Positions 52,099 through 59,396 of a stretch of 59,396 bases of DNA are shown here, one piece after another. The notes beneath the pieces were generated by a model that did no database searches, had not been told where the DNA came from, and saw only the letters and a list, made by a program, of their open reading frames with translations. The translations under genes and the position numbers were made by a program. Within the stretch, counting starts at the first letter, position 1, and each line of letters opens with the position of its first letter. The stretch spans positions 1 to 59,396 of the forward strand of contig NZ_CCAS010000025.1 of NCBI RefSeq assembly GCF_000612625.1, read 5' to 3'. This stretch comes from Neobacillus jeddahensis. GTDB lineage: Bacteria; Bacillota; Bacilli; Bacillales; Cytobacillaceae.

Positions 52099-52561
52099 AG
52101 AAATACTTACCATTGTAGGTTCGTGGATCATTTGTGGATATTTCTGTTGGCGGTATATACCGCGAGACCGAAAAAGGCTCGCACATCTATCATTTCTGTT
52201 TGCCCAAGCTTTTTTATGGATATTTGAATATCTCCAAATTTCGCTGGGCATCATCACCTTTCCGGTCCGTGAATTTTATTTCGCAACAAAAATGAGTTTT
52301 TCGTTACATTATTTTATTTACCCTACATTTTTTATGTTCTTTATCATTTTATTCCCGAAAAAAAAGGAAAAAAAGAAAATCCTGTTGCATTATACCCTAT
52401 TCAGCATTGCCGCACCGACCTATAATCAAATAATTGAGAAAACGACCTCCTTATTACAATTTCATCACTGGAATTTTTTCCTAAGCGTTCTCTCAACCTT
52501 CATTATATTACTCATCACAAAGAAATTTATATGTTGGTTTCAACAAGGAGAGTGGCCATAG
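52091..52561 (+). CDS. CBO0543-like membrane protein (paralog)
   Basis: A 156-residue protein with about five helices and the paired motif YIPRDRKRLAHLSFLFAQ, similar in layout to the preceding protein. It overlaps that gene by 8 bp. The last four residues (GEWP) and the stop codon fall in the first bases of a REP element (GAGTGGCCATAGGG), so the original C-terminus may have been replaced. Function unknown. Confidence 0.78.
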   Translation: MNKEILTIVGSWIICGYFCWRYIPRDRKRLAHLSFLFAQAFLWIFEYLQISLGIITFPVREFYFATKMSFSLHYFIYPTFFMFFIILFPKKKEKKKILLHYTLFSIAAPTYNQIIEKTTSLLQFHHWNFFLSVLSTFIILLITKKFICWFQQGEWP

Positions 52562-52666
52562 GGACGGTTCTCATGGCTCAATTGAGATCCGTTCCCAAAA
52601 CCTGTTTTATTTCTAGAATTGGTCATTCTCTTTAACCAGAAAAGCCACCAGAACCGTCCCCATGGT
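52555..52666. repeat. REP pair with 66-bp spacer (homologous to 47223 unit)
   Basis: Forward copy 52555-52577 and reverse copy 52644-52666. The spacer matches the unit at 47223-47334 over most of its length (TGAGATCCGTTCCCA and TCTTTAACCA are landmarks). The left arm lies in one gene's 3' end and the right arm in the VOC gene's 3' end. Confidence 0.9.
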
Positions 52667-53573
52667 TCTTTGCCTTCTGTAATTCCACAAGATCGAATTT
52701 CTTCATTTTAAGAAATGCTTTTGTTACGCGCGCAAGTTGCTCTGGTGTGCCCTTGCTCATCATTTCATCCATCCCACTTGGAACAATCTGCCAGGATAAG
52801 CCATACTTATCTTTCAGCCAGCCGCATTGCTCGGCTTCAGGAACGGCCGATAGCTTTTCCCAGTAGTGATCAATCTCTTCTTGGGTATCGCAATAGACCA
52901 TAAATGAGATCGCCTCATTAAAACGGAATTTATGCTCATGCGCGCTATCCATGGCGGCAAACCACTGATTTTCAAGCATGAAATCAGAGAACATGACTGT
53001 TCCTTCCTTGTCAGGTTCCATGCCTGTAGGGTAGCGGGCGATTAGTCCCTGTTTAGTATTCTTAAATACGGATAAATAAAAATGGATCGCCTCTTCCGCG
53101 TTGCCGCATTGATCGCCGACAAACGTAAGTGATGGCACGAAGGGAGGCCGCTCTTCCCCTTCTGGATTAGTAAGGATTAACTGCCAGGTCAAATCATACT
53201 TATCCTGAATCCAGCCATATTTCTCACTGAACGGATACTGATCGAGCGGCATTAATACTGTGCCACCTTCGGATAATTTGGTCCAAACCTCATTTAATTT
53301 TCCCCCAGCATCTTGCTCTCGCGATGGATCAAAATTAACAATAAAAGACACTGACGGATTGAACTTGAACAAAGGTCCTGCGCTGATGGCCATGAACTTC
53401 TGCCCCCAAAGCTCAAAAGAAACGATATCGGAGTCGCCTGATGGTGTGCCGTGGATGGTTGTAACATTCGTAATTTTTGAGTCCGGGAATATCGAAGCGT
53501 AAAACTCAGCTGCCTCTTTTGCCTCTTTGTCAAACCATAAATGGGGCACGATTTTTTGAGTTGTTTTTGACAT
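52632..53573 (-). CDS. Double-domain VOC protein (PhnB-like)
   Basis: A 313-residue protein with two repeats of the 3-dmu-9_3-mt/PhnB domain. The first starts [20 protein letters not shown] with [14 protein letters not shown], and the second has [14 protein letters not shown] with [20 protein letters not shown]. These are vicinal-oxygen-chelate fold proteins, often of unknown substrate. AGGAGG precedes the start. The last twelve residues ([12 protein letters not shown]) are encoded by a REP element, in which HGDGSGG corresponds to CATGGGGACGGTTCTGGTGG. The native end was presumably near LVELQKAK. Confidence 0.92.
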   Translation of the reverse strand: MSKTTQKIVPHLWFDKEAKEAAEFYASIFPDSKITNVTTIHGTPSGDSDIVSFELWGQKFMAISAGPLFKFNPSVSFIVNFDPSREQDAGGKLNEVWTKLSEGGTVLMPLDQYPFSEKYGWIQDKYDLTWQLILTNPEGEERPPFVPSLTFVGDQCGNAEEAIHFYLSVFKNTKQGLIARYPTGMEPDKEGTVMFSDFMLENQWFAAMDSAHEHKFRFNEAISFMVYCDTQEEIDHYWEKLSAVPEAEQCGWLKDKYGLSWQIVPSGMDEMMSKGTPEQLARVTKAFLKMKKFDLVELQKAKNHGDGSGGFSG

Positions 53574-53719
53574 AATGATTCCTCCTTCATTTATATTCGA
53601 ACTACGCAGTATTTCATAGTGGTGTTATTCACCATTATGCCATATTACCTTAACTATCTAGTCACTAATTTTCGTTAAAATAAAGTTGAAAGATAAATGA
53701 AATCCTTGGAGATGATTTT

Positions 53720-54187
53720 ATGACGTCGAAACATCAAAAATCTTTTTCATGCTATTTGTTAATTGGATTACACATTTTTCTAGGCGTTGGTGCACTTTTC
53801 GGTGGAGGGGCACTGATTCTTTCTCCAGATGGGTCAATGTTACACATTCCACTGAATTTATTACATCATTCCCCGTTTAATAGTTATCTCATTCCCGGAA
53901 TCATTCTATTTTTCGTATTAGGGATTATCCCGCTCATGACGGCACTCTTCCTTATCACAGAGAAACAGATGAAGTTTGTTGAAAGACTCTGTATGTATAA
54001 AGACACACATTGGTCATGGCATAGTTCTCTTTACCTTGGTTTTATCTTAATTATTTGGATTACGATTGAAATATATATGGTTCAAGGAATTGCATTTATT
54101 CAGGTATTCTACATCTTCCTTGGTCTTTTCATTCAATCGATTACTCTGCTTCCGTCCGTTAAGGAGCACTACGCAATCACTCATTAG
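53720..54187 (+). CDS. Four-helix membrane protein, unknown family
   Basis: A 155-residue protein with four predicted helices, starting LLIGLHIFLGVGALFGGGAL, followed by LSPDGSMLHIPLNLLHHSPF and ending in a charged tail. The layout recalls small DoxX-like or DUF-type proteins, but no signature is recognised. A purine-rich stretch with GGAGATG lies ahead of its start. It stands alone and the substrate or partner is unknown. Confidence 0.75.
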   Translation: MTSKHQKSFSCYLLIGLHIFLGVGALFGGGALILSPDGSMLHIPLNLLHHSPFNSYLIPGIILFFVLGIIPLMTALFLITEKQMKFVERLCMYKDTHWSWHSSLYLGFILIIWITIEIYMVQGIAFIQVFYIFLGLFIQSITLLPSVKEHYAITH

Positions 54188-54305
54188 AATTTTTCTTTTT
54201 ATAAAATAACTAAAATTAAGGGACTCACAGATAAAACTTCTATTCCGTCTACATATTTTCTTTCGATTGGATAAAGCTAAAAAAAACGGAAGAAAGAGGT
54301 AGACT

Positions 54306-54779
54306 ATGGTTACGTACTTACTCCGGATAGGATCTATACTGGCTTGGGCAACTGTTTATTTCATGCCTAAAAAGTCCGTTAAACGATACATTCCTGTTAC
54401 TATTTTTTCTACACTTATAACAGTTACCATTTCATTTATAGGTCATCACTATGACTTCTGGGCCGTAAAAGGTAGCTCTAAAAAAAGAATGTGGAACCTC
54501 TTATCCATTTTAGTCTACTTCTCAATAGGCTGTTTATGGATTTTTCATTTGACCTTCGGTAAGTTCAAGTTATACCTCTTAATAAATTTGTTAAATAACC
54601 TAGTCTATGCAGTTGGAATCATACCTATTTTAGAAAAATTAAATTTTATAAAATACGTTAAATTCACACGTATCCACCATGTTATCGTGGCGATGCTCTA
54701 TGCCATAGTCATTTATGGGTATCAATTGTGTTATGAAAAACCTTATTCGTTTTTTAACAAGAAAGCGTTCAAATCCTGA
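54306..54779 (+). CDS. Small multispanning membrane protein
   Basis: A 157-residue protein with about five helices, including a short first helix (LRIGSILAWATVYFMPKKSV) and a long hydrophobic middle. It resembles the CBO0543-like proteins at 51607 and 52091 in size and topology, although the shared motif is not obvious. AAGAGGTAG lies before the ATG. A terminator overlaps its stop codon. Confidence 0.75.
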   Translation: MVTYLLRIGSILAWATVYFMPKKSVKRYIPVTIFSTLITVTISFIGHHYDFWAVKGSSKKRMWNLLSILVYFSIGCLWIFHLTFGKFKLYLLINLLNNLVYAVGIIPILEKLNFIKYVKFTRIHHVIVAMLYAIVIYGYQLCYEKPYSFFNKKAFKS

Positions 54780-54790
54780 GCGCTTTTTTT
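54762..54790 (+). terminator. Terminator overlapping a stop codon
   Basis: AAAGCGTTCA and TGAGCGCTTT form a stem around AATCC, followed by TTTT. The final codons and the stop of the gene at 54306 are inside the stem. Confidence 0.85.
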
Positions 54791-54975
54791 GTTAAAAAAA
54801 TTTTAGGAGGCCATGACATTTAAGTACAAGCCTAACCTACCGTACAAAAAGTGTCCCCTCTAAAAGCCCTGCCCATGCTGCCTCATAAACTTTATTTCAT
54901 TTATACACTGAGTTTACAAGACTTTAATATTCAGATGATATGATGGGTTTACCACCGAAGAAGGAGGCAGTATAA

Positions 54976-55773
54976 ATGAAGATGCGTGCAATATTTATTG
55001 ATATGGATGGTACACTACTAACAGCCTCAAACAACATTTCCCGCCGAAATATGGAAGCCATTAACAGGCTCATTGATCAGGGAGTTAAAGTCTTTCTAGC
55101 TACTGGTCGACACTATGAAGTCACCGCTCCCTACCATAAAGAAATTGGATTACGAACTCCGATGATCTGTTTGAACGGTGCCGCTATTCACGATGCCGAG
55201 ACAGGAAGAGCACTGCACATGAAAACCATCCAACTGAACGAAGAACGATTCCACCATCTGACCGCTGACGATCCTTGTAATGTTATTATCCACACAGCAA
55301 ATGGGCTTTATTGTAAAGAAACAAATGAAGAAATTGATTATTGGACAAAAGTTGGGCAAACTCCGCCACAATATATTGGCGATTTAAGACAGGTGAAATA
55401 CCAAGATGTTTTGAAATATAGTATTCGAATAGGTGCACCAAGGCCAGAATTATCTGCTTTGTTTAAAAAGGAAGCAGAAGTCATTAATTGGAACGACGGG
55501 TTTGAATTGCTTGCTCCTAATGTTTCCAAATGGTCTGCTATCAAAGGCTTACTTCGTGCGTTTCGAATTAATCCAAGTGAAGTCGCAGCGATTGGAGACG
55601 GACCTAATGATATAGAGATGCTTCGTCATGTCGGTACGGGGGTGGCAATGGGGAACGCAAGCGAAGCAGTGAAATCAGCAGCGGATTTTGTTACAGGACA
55701 TCACGAAAATGATGGATTAGCTGAGTTTATAGACCGTTTTCTTCATCCATCCTATGAATCAAATGTGATATAG
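54976..55773 (+). CDS. Cof-type HAD phosphatase
   Basis: A 265-residue HAD-superfamily phosphatase of the Cof/IIB group. Motif I is IFIDMDGTLLTA with the nucleophile Asp and the acid-base Asp. Motif II is VFLATGRHYE, motif III includes the Lys of NVSKWSAIKGLL, and motif IV is IGDGPNDIEML. The cap is the C2B type. Substrates of this group are sugar phosphates or flavin mononucleotide-type compounds; none can be chosen here. GGAGG precedes the ATG. Confidence 0.93.
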   Translation: MKMRAIFIDMDGTLLTASNNISRRNMEAINRLIDQGVKVFLATGRHYEVTAPYHKEIGLRTPMICLNGAAIHDAETGRALHMKTIQLNEERFHHLTADDPCNVIIHTANGLYCKETNEEIDYWTKVGQTPPQYIGDLRQVKYQDVLKYSIRIGAPRPELSALFKKEAEVINWNDGFELLAPNVSKWSAIKGLLRAFRINPSEVAAIGDGPNDIEMLRHVGTGVAMGNASEAVKSAADFVTGHHENDGLAEFIDRFLHPSYESNVI

Positions 55774-55879
55774 GGTTATTTTAAAATTTTTCAACTGGAA
55801 GGACAAATAATTCGACTTCCATTCTACTTAAGTGATATACTAATCAATCGATTCGATTCATTTCCCCATATTTCTGGAA

Positions 55880-55932
55880 ACCAGGGGGACGGTTCTCATG
55901 GCTCAAAAATCCGGGAGAACCGTCCCCTCGGC
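55880..55932. repeat. Tightest REP pair
   Basis: Forward copy 55880-55902 and reverse copy 55911-55932 only 8 bp apart, forming one long hairpin. The right arm touches the 3' flank of the DoxX copy 2 duplication, as the REP at 46419 does for copy 1. Confidence 0.9.
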
Positions 55933-55933
55933 A

Positions 55934-55968
55934 CAAAAAAAAGAGCGGAAACGATGAAGTTTCCACTC
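55934..55968 (-). terminator. Terminator of DoxX copy 2
   Basis: Same stem as after copy 1: GAGTGGAAAC and GTTTCCGCTC around TTCATC, followed by T residues. Confidence 0.9.
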
Positions 55969-55985
55969 GACGGTTTTTATAGGAA

Positions 55986-56495
55986 CTACACACGTGCTGT
56001 GTCTTCTTTATGATTACGTCCAGCTGCCATGTATTTACGTACATATGGCATTGCGTAACGATCTAAACCGAATTTACCAGCATTGGCACCTGCAACTAGT
56101 ACGAAAATAGCTAACAGAATCATTTGTCCGTTTGTACTTACTGTACCGCTAAATAAGAAAGAGAAATTCATGACCATTCCCATTAAAGTGGCAAAGTTAG
56201 TAAGCAGGCCTAAGATTAATGCGATTCCGACTAACACTTCGCCCCATTGCACTAAGAAAGAAAACAGTTCCGCATTTGGCAATGCCACATGTTCTAGAAA
56301 TGCTGCCCACCAGCCTTGAACGGCTGGGTGATCTCCAGTACTAGAAGCAATCGCGCCCTTTAAGAATCCACTTGCATCAAATCCACCGCCAGTTAACTTT
56401 TCATAACCCGCATGAATAAATTGGTATCCAATATAAATACGAATGATAGCTAAAACCCCTGCAGCGATTTTATTCTTTCTTAAAAAGTTTAACAT
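55986..56495 (-). CDS. DoxX family membrane protein (copy 2)
   Basis: A 169-residue protein identical to copy 1 at 46505 except for one residue near the C-terminus. The start is at the ATG at 56495 as in copy 1; a longer frame to 56639 runs through the conserved upstream region. The upstream 100 bp, including the palindrome ACAAGATCTTGT and a Rex/Fnr-like box, are also conserved but more divergent than the coding sequence. A recent duplication or gene conversion is likely. Confidence 0.92.
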   Translation of the reverse strand: MLNFLRKNKIAAGVLAIIRIYIGYQFIHAGYEKLTGGGFDASGFLKGAIASSTGDHPAVQGWWAAFLEHVALPNAELFSFLVQWGEVLVGIALILGLLTNFATLMGMVMNFSFLFSGTVSTNGQMILLAIFVLVAGANAGKFGLDRYAMPYVRKYMAAGRNHKEDTARV

Positions 56496-56623
56496 CTTAC
56501 TCCATCTCCCTTTGGATTTATCAAAAATAAGTTTGTTCACTATTTCACATTCAACTTTACAAGATCTTGTTTGTTTCTTACTACACTTACATATTATCAC
56601 CTTTCGCAACATAGAAAAGGTGA

Positions 56624-56641
56624 TTGTGATGTAATTCACAT
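56624..56641 (-). promoter_or_regulatory. Rex/Fnr-type box upstream of DoxX copy 2
   Basis: TTGTGATGTAATTCACAT retains the Fnr pattern TGTGA-N6-TCACA exactly, with a mismatch at the outer base of a Rex site. Its position relative to the gene equals that at copy 1. Confidence 0.6.
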
Positions 56642-56815
56642 TTTCGTAACAAAGTTTTGACCTTATTGTGAACTGTTAAAGACACGGATGAACATCATGG
56701 GAATAGTAACAAAAAAAGAACAAGACGTCCACCTTACAATGCTTAGGCAGCACAGGATCCATGCTAGTAAACTCATCAGGTATTTGCACTTTAGTTCTTT
56801 ACACTTTAGCTGAGC

Positions 56816-56830
56816 GGGGGACTGACCCCC
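56816..56830. repeat. Family B palindrome variant
   Basis: GGGGGACTGACCCCC with left flank CACTTTAGCTGAGC, the same flank as at 1498. The rest of 56642-56868 shows no gene. Confidence 0.75.
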
Positions 56831-56869
56831 TAAACCATTTTTTTCCTTATATTATAGCTAAACATATGG

Positions 56870-56973
56870 TATAATTAATTTACTGAGAAGAGAATAAATT
56901 CATATTATTAAAACACCTTACATTTTTCGTATTGGCTTCAGCCTATTTGCCTCGATATGTTAAGGTGTTTTTT
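56870..56973 (+). promoter_or_regulatory. Candidate attenuator leader upstream of DUF1611 gene
   Basis: A TATAAT box at 56870-56875 would start a leader RNA that includes AAACACCTTA (56911-56920) and TAAGGTGTTT (56961-56970), a 10-bp stem closing a 40-nt loop with an inner GGCTTCAGCC hairpin, followed by TTTTT. A terminator between promoter and gene suggests regulated read-through. No known riboswitch class is recognised, and no alternative antiterminator was identified. Confidence 0.45.
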
Positions 56974-57040
56974 GTTTGTAATTTGAAAATCTTCATTATT
57001 TTTCGGACACAGATAAAAATAGAACGAGAAGGGAATTAGT

Positions 57041-58138
57041 ATGAAAAAAACAGCGATTATTTATTGTGAAGGAAATTTTGGGTCAATGGACGGAAAGACC
57101 GCAAATGGTTTGATTCGAAACTCTAAAAAATATTTGATTGTCGGTGTGATTGACAGTACGAAGGCAAATTTAGATTCAGGTGAATTTCTCGAAGGAGAAA
57201 AAAATAACATACCGATTTACGCAAGCCTTGAACATGTGATCGAAACGGTGAATCCACTACCCGAGCAGTTTATTTATGGAATAGCACCCGCTGATGCCGT
57301 TTTAAAAGAAGATGAACGAACGATTGTCTTAAAAGCAATGGAAAATGGCATGGATATCATTAATCCGCTTCAAGAATTTCTCACCCAAGATGAAGAATTT
57401 ACGATGTATGCTGGGCAGTATGGCGTTACCATCCATGACATTCGAAAGCCCCGCCCTAATAAAGATTTACATATTTTCTCCGGACGAATTTTAGATATGC
57501 CAACCCCGATAATTGCGATCCTTGGGACCGATAGTGCCGTTGGCAAACGAACAACCTCAGTCATTCTTGAGGCTGCTTTAGAGGCAAAAGGGTACCATGT
57601 TTCATTTGTGGCAACCGGCCAGACAGGAATCATTCAAGGGGCAAAATACGGTGTAGCAATTGATGCTATGCCACTCCAATTTATGATCGGTGAAATTGAA
57701 AATGAAATCATGAAAGCTTACGAAAATGATCGTCCTGATCTGATTATCGTCGAAGGCCAGGGAGCCTTGAGTCATCCAGGGTATGTGAGTTCTTGTGGGA
57801 TTTTAAGAGGCTCAAGACCTGGCGCGGTAATTGTTCAACATCCCCCTAAACGTCAGCAACTAGGAGATTTCAGCTTTCTGAAAATGCCAACCTTAGAAAG
57901 TGAGATTGACTTAATTGAGCGATTTTCGGATACAAAAGTCATTGCCGTTACCATTAACCATGAAAACATGACCGATTCAGAAGTTGATAAGGTGATAGTT
58001 AGCTATGAAGAACAGCTCAACATTCCGGCTACCGATGTTCTCTTACACGGTTGTGACAAGCTAATAACAAGCATCCTTGAGGCATTCCCACAATTGGAGA
58101 AAAGAACAAATCAACTGGAGGAAGTGCTCGTCAATTGA
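57041..58138 (+). CDS. DUF1611 protein (DgcN-like N-acyltransferase family)
   Basis: A 365-residue protein of the DUF1611 family: an N-terminal Rossmann-like domain (AIIYCEGNFGSMDGKTANGL), then a P-loop-type domain with IAILGTDSAVGKRTTSVIL (about residue 163) and LIIVEGQGALSHPGY. Members include DgcN, a D-glutamate N-acetyltransferase in marine bacteria. The following gene encodes an alanine/ornithine-racemase-like enzyme and overlaps the stop by 4 bp, so a D-amino-acid pathway is inferred. AAGGGAATT precedes the start. Substrate assignment is not certain. Confidence 0.85.
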   Translation: MKKTAIIYCEGNFGSMDGKTANGLIRNSKKYLIVGVIDSTKANLDSGEFLEGEKNNIPIYASLEHVIETVNPLPEQFIYGIAPADAVLKEDERTIVLKAMENGMDIINPLQEFLTQDEEFTMYAGQYGVTIHDIRKPRPNKDLHIFSGRILDMPTPIIAILGTDSAVGKRTTSVILEAALEAKGYHVSFVATGQTGIIQGAKYGVAIDAMPLQFMIGEIENEIMKAYENDRPDLIIVEGQGALSHPGYVSSCGILRGSRPGAVIVQHPPKRQQLGDFSFLKMPTLESEIDLIERFSDTKVIAVTINHENMTDSEVDKVIVSYEEQLNIPATDVLLHGCDKLITSILEAFPQLEKRTNQLEEVLVN

Positions 58139-59250
58139 TTGATTTTATGTCGTCAAGGGTGGAAATTGATCTAGTAAAACTCGGGAAGAATGTGGAAGTC
58201 CTTTTAAATTTATATGGCAAAAAGAAGATAGGAATTATGGGTGTAACGAAAGGTGTGTGTGGGACTGCCGAAATTGCTGAGGTTCTTGTAAGTAAAGGGA
58301 TCCGAATCCTCGCTGACTCCAAAATTGACAATCTGAGGAACATGCATGATGCAAATATAAAGGCGGAATATGTTTTATTAAAAACCCCTTCATTAAGCGA
58401 GATTGACCTCGTCATAAAAAATGCGGATATCAGTTTCAATACGGAGATAGCTGTCATAAGATGTCTTTCTGCCGCTGCAATGAAAAATGAATTGCCGCAT
58501 AAAATTATACTGATGGTCGACATGGGCGATCTTAGAGAAGGAATACTTCCAGCAGATCTCGATCGTTTTATCCAAGACGTGTTGCCACTACCTGGAATAA
58601 CCATTGTTGGAATTGGGGCAAATTTTGCTTGTCTTGGGGGCGTGAAGCCAACTGAAGCTAAGATGCGAACATTATCCTCCCTAGCTGAACATATTGAGGA
58701 GAAATTTGAAATCCCCCTCACCTATATATCAGGGGGAAATTCAGCCAATTATAACTGGTTCATGGCTACTGATGACATCGGTGCCATCAATAATTTAAGA
58801 ATAGGTGAAGCTATTTTTCTTGGCTGTGAAACGCTTGGTCGAACAAAAATTCCTGGTTTATGTACGGATGTGTTTACATTCGTTGCTGAGGTCATCGAAT
58901 CTAAGATGAAAGCCTCATTACCGGATGGGGAAATTGGTCAAAATGCGTTTGGAGATACTCCACAATTTCCGGATCGCGGACAAATTAGGAGAGTCATCCT
59001 CGGGGTTGGTTGTCAGGATGTCTTAGTTTCCGGCCTAACCCCAAGGATAGATATTGAAATTCTCGGATCGAGCAGTGACCATACCATTATTGATGCGAAA
59101 AAAACAGATTTGAAAGTTGGCGATGAAGTAGCCTTTGACCTTAATTATGGTGCCCTTCTTTCGGCTATGACGTCACCCTATGTTGACAAGAAATTTATAC
59201 AATCCACAGCCAATGATAGCCAAGCGGAACAGAATGTTTTGATAAAATAA
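58135..59250 (+). CDS. Alanine/ornithine racemase-like PLP enzyme
   Basis: A 371-residue fold-type III PLP enzyme. The likely catalytic Lys is in IGIMGVTKGVCGTAEIAEVL (near residue 39). Later segments such as KIILMVDMGDLREGI, YISGGNSANY and NNLRIGEAIFLG are typical of the alanine/ornithine racemase (Orr-like) group. It starts with TTG at 58135, overlapping the upstream stop, with GGAGG about 12 nt upstream. It probably interconverts D and L forms of an amino acid processed by the DUF1611 protein. Confidence 0.88.
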   Translation: MIDFMSSRVEIDLVKLGKNVEVLLNLYGKKKIGIMGVTKGVCGTAEIAEVLVSKGIRILADSKIDNLRNMHDANIKAEYVLLKTPSLSEIDLVIKNADISFNTEIAVIRCLSAAAMKNELPHKIILMVDMGDLREGILPADLDRFIQDVLPLPGITIVGIGANFACLGGVKPTEAKMRTLSSLAEHIEEKFEIPLTYISGGNSANYNWFMATDDIGAINNLRIGEAIFLGCETLGRTKIPGLCTDVFTFVAEVIESKMKASLPDGEIGQNAFGDTPQFPDRGQIRRVILGVGCQDVLVSGLTPRIDIEILGSSSDHTIIDAKKTDLKVGDEVAFDLNYGALLSAMTSPYVDKKFIQSTANDSQAEQNVLIK

Positions 59251-59396
59251 TCTAAATTCCAGCGCCACTGTCACTCCCCGGAGTTAATGACATTTTGTTC
59301 TTCTTGTTTTGATAATTTTACCAAATAAATAAAGGTGGTGATGTTATAAATTTTATCCTGAATTATTCATACCTGCATATTAATCAATAAAAAAAC
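59251..59396. other. Window end, no gene recognised
   Basis: The 146 bp after the racemase gene hold AAAGGTGGTGATG near 59331, which resembles a ribosome binding site, but the downstream codons stop almost at once. The next gene presumably starts outside the window. Confidence 0.4.

Noticed and set aside
32188..55932. CRISPR array formed by the GGGGACGGTTCT repeats
   Set aside because: Copies are dispersed among genes in inverted pairs with unequal spacing, and no cas genes are present.
56496..56639. N-terminal extension of DoxX copy 2
   Set aside because: The near-identical copy 1 cannot have the extension, and the sequence is the conserved 5' untranslated region.
59331..59396. Start of another gene at the right edge
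   Set aside because: AAAGGTGGTG is present but the following ATG is stopped after one codon, so no CDS can be supported.

Overview
The window reads as a low-to-mid GC Bacillaceae chromosome segment. Support comes from strong AGGAGG-type ribosome binding sites with ATG/GTG/TTG starts, Bacillus-like gene sets (ldh, glnQHMP, yvrJ, an SSS symporter with a DUF3311 partner, PadR-HAAS, YesMN-like regulators) and Rex/Fnr-type boxes. A Neobacillus- or Bacillus-like genus is plausible, but the species cannot be fixed from sequence alone. No rRNA, tRNA or CRISPR array was seen.

Layout. 1-3 kb: the start of a DHA2-type drug exporter, its TetR regulator with three palindromic operators, and a small MerR-like/unknown gene pair. 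3-6.6 kb: an OmpR-type two-component system beside a PspA cassette (His/Gly-rich membrane protein plus PspA). 6.6-9.1 kb: Rex-controlled L-lactate dehydrogenase and an MFS carrier. 9.3-13.5 kb: a membrane diguanylate cyclase, a possible small peptide gene, and a TetR / isochorismatase-fold / MFS group. 13.7-15.6 kb: a second PspA cassette, now followed by a degenerate M50-like membrane protein. The two PspA cassettes share a promoter with an 11-bp-period direct repeat. 15.8-18 kb: a YhgE/Pip-type membrane protein and a metallo-beta-lactamase-fold hydrolase. 18-31 kb: a peptide/amide scavenging region with an Opp-type ABC transporter, divergent YesN/YesM-like regulators, two tandem M20 amidohydrolases, an SSS symporter and its small partner.

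31-59 kb: a FUSC-family protein, a very large LysM/Ig-like/GH18 cell-wall protein, YvrJ, a REP-associated tyrosine transposase (RAYT), glnQHMP, an SGNH hydrolase, PrsW, PadR-HAAS, two almost identical DoxX genes 9 kb apart, a large SWIM/SNF2 helicase, small multispanning proteins, a VOC protein, a Cof-type HAD phosphatase and a DUF1611 / ornithine-alanine racemase-like pair.

The most striking feature is a dense field of about 25 short palindromic repeats with the core GGGGACGGTTCT. Twenty-four lie between 32.2 and 55.9 kb, around the RAYT gene, and none lies in the first 18 kb. They almost always occur as facing pairs immediately after stop codons, some serve as terminators, and several now encode the last residues of proteins. 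A second palindrome family (GGGGTCAGGCCCC and relatives) is scattered through the whole window and also supplies stop codons. Together the RAYT and its repeats look like a Gram-positive REP/RAYT (REPtron) system.
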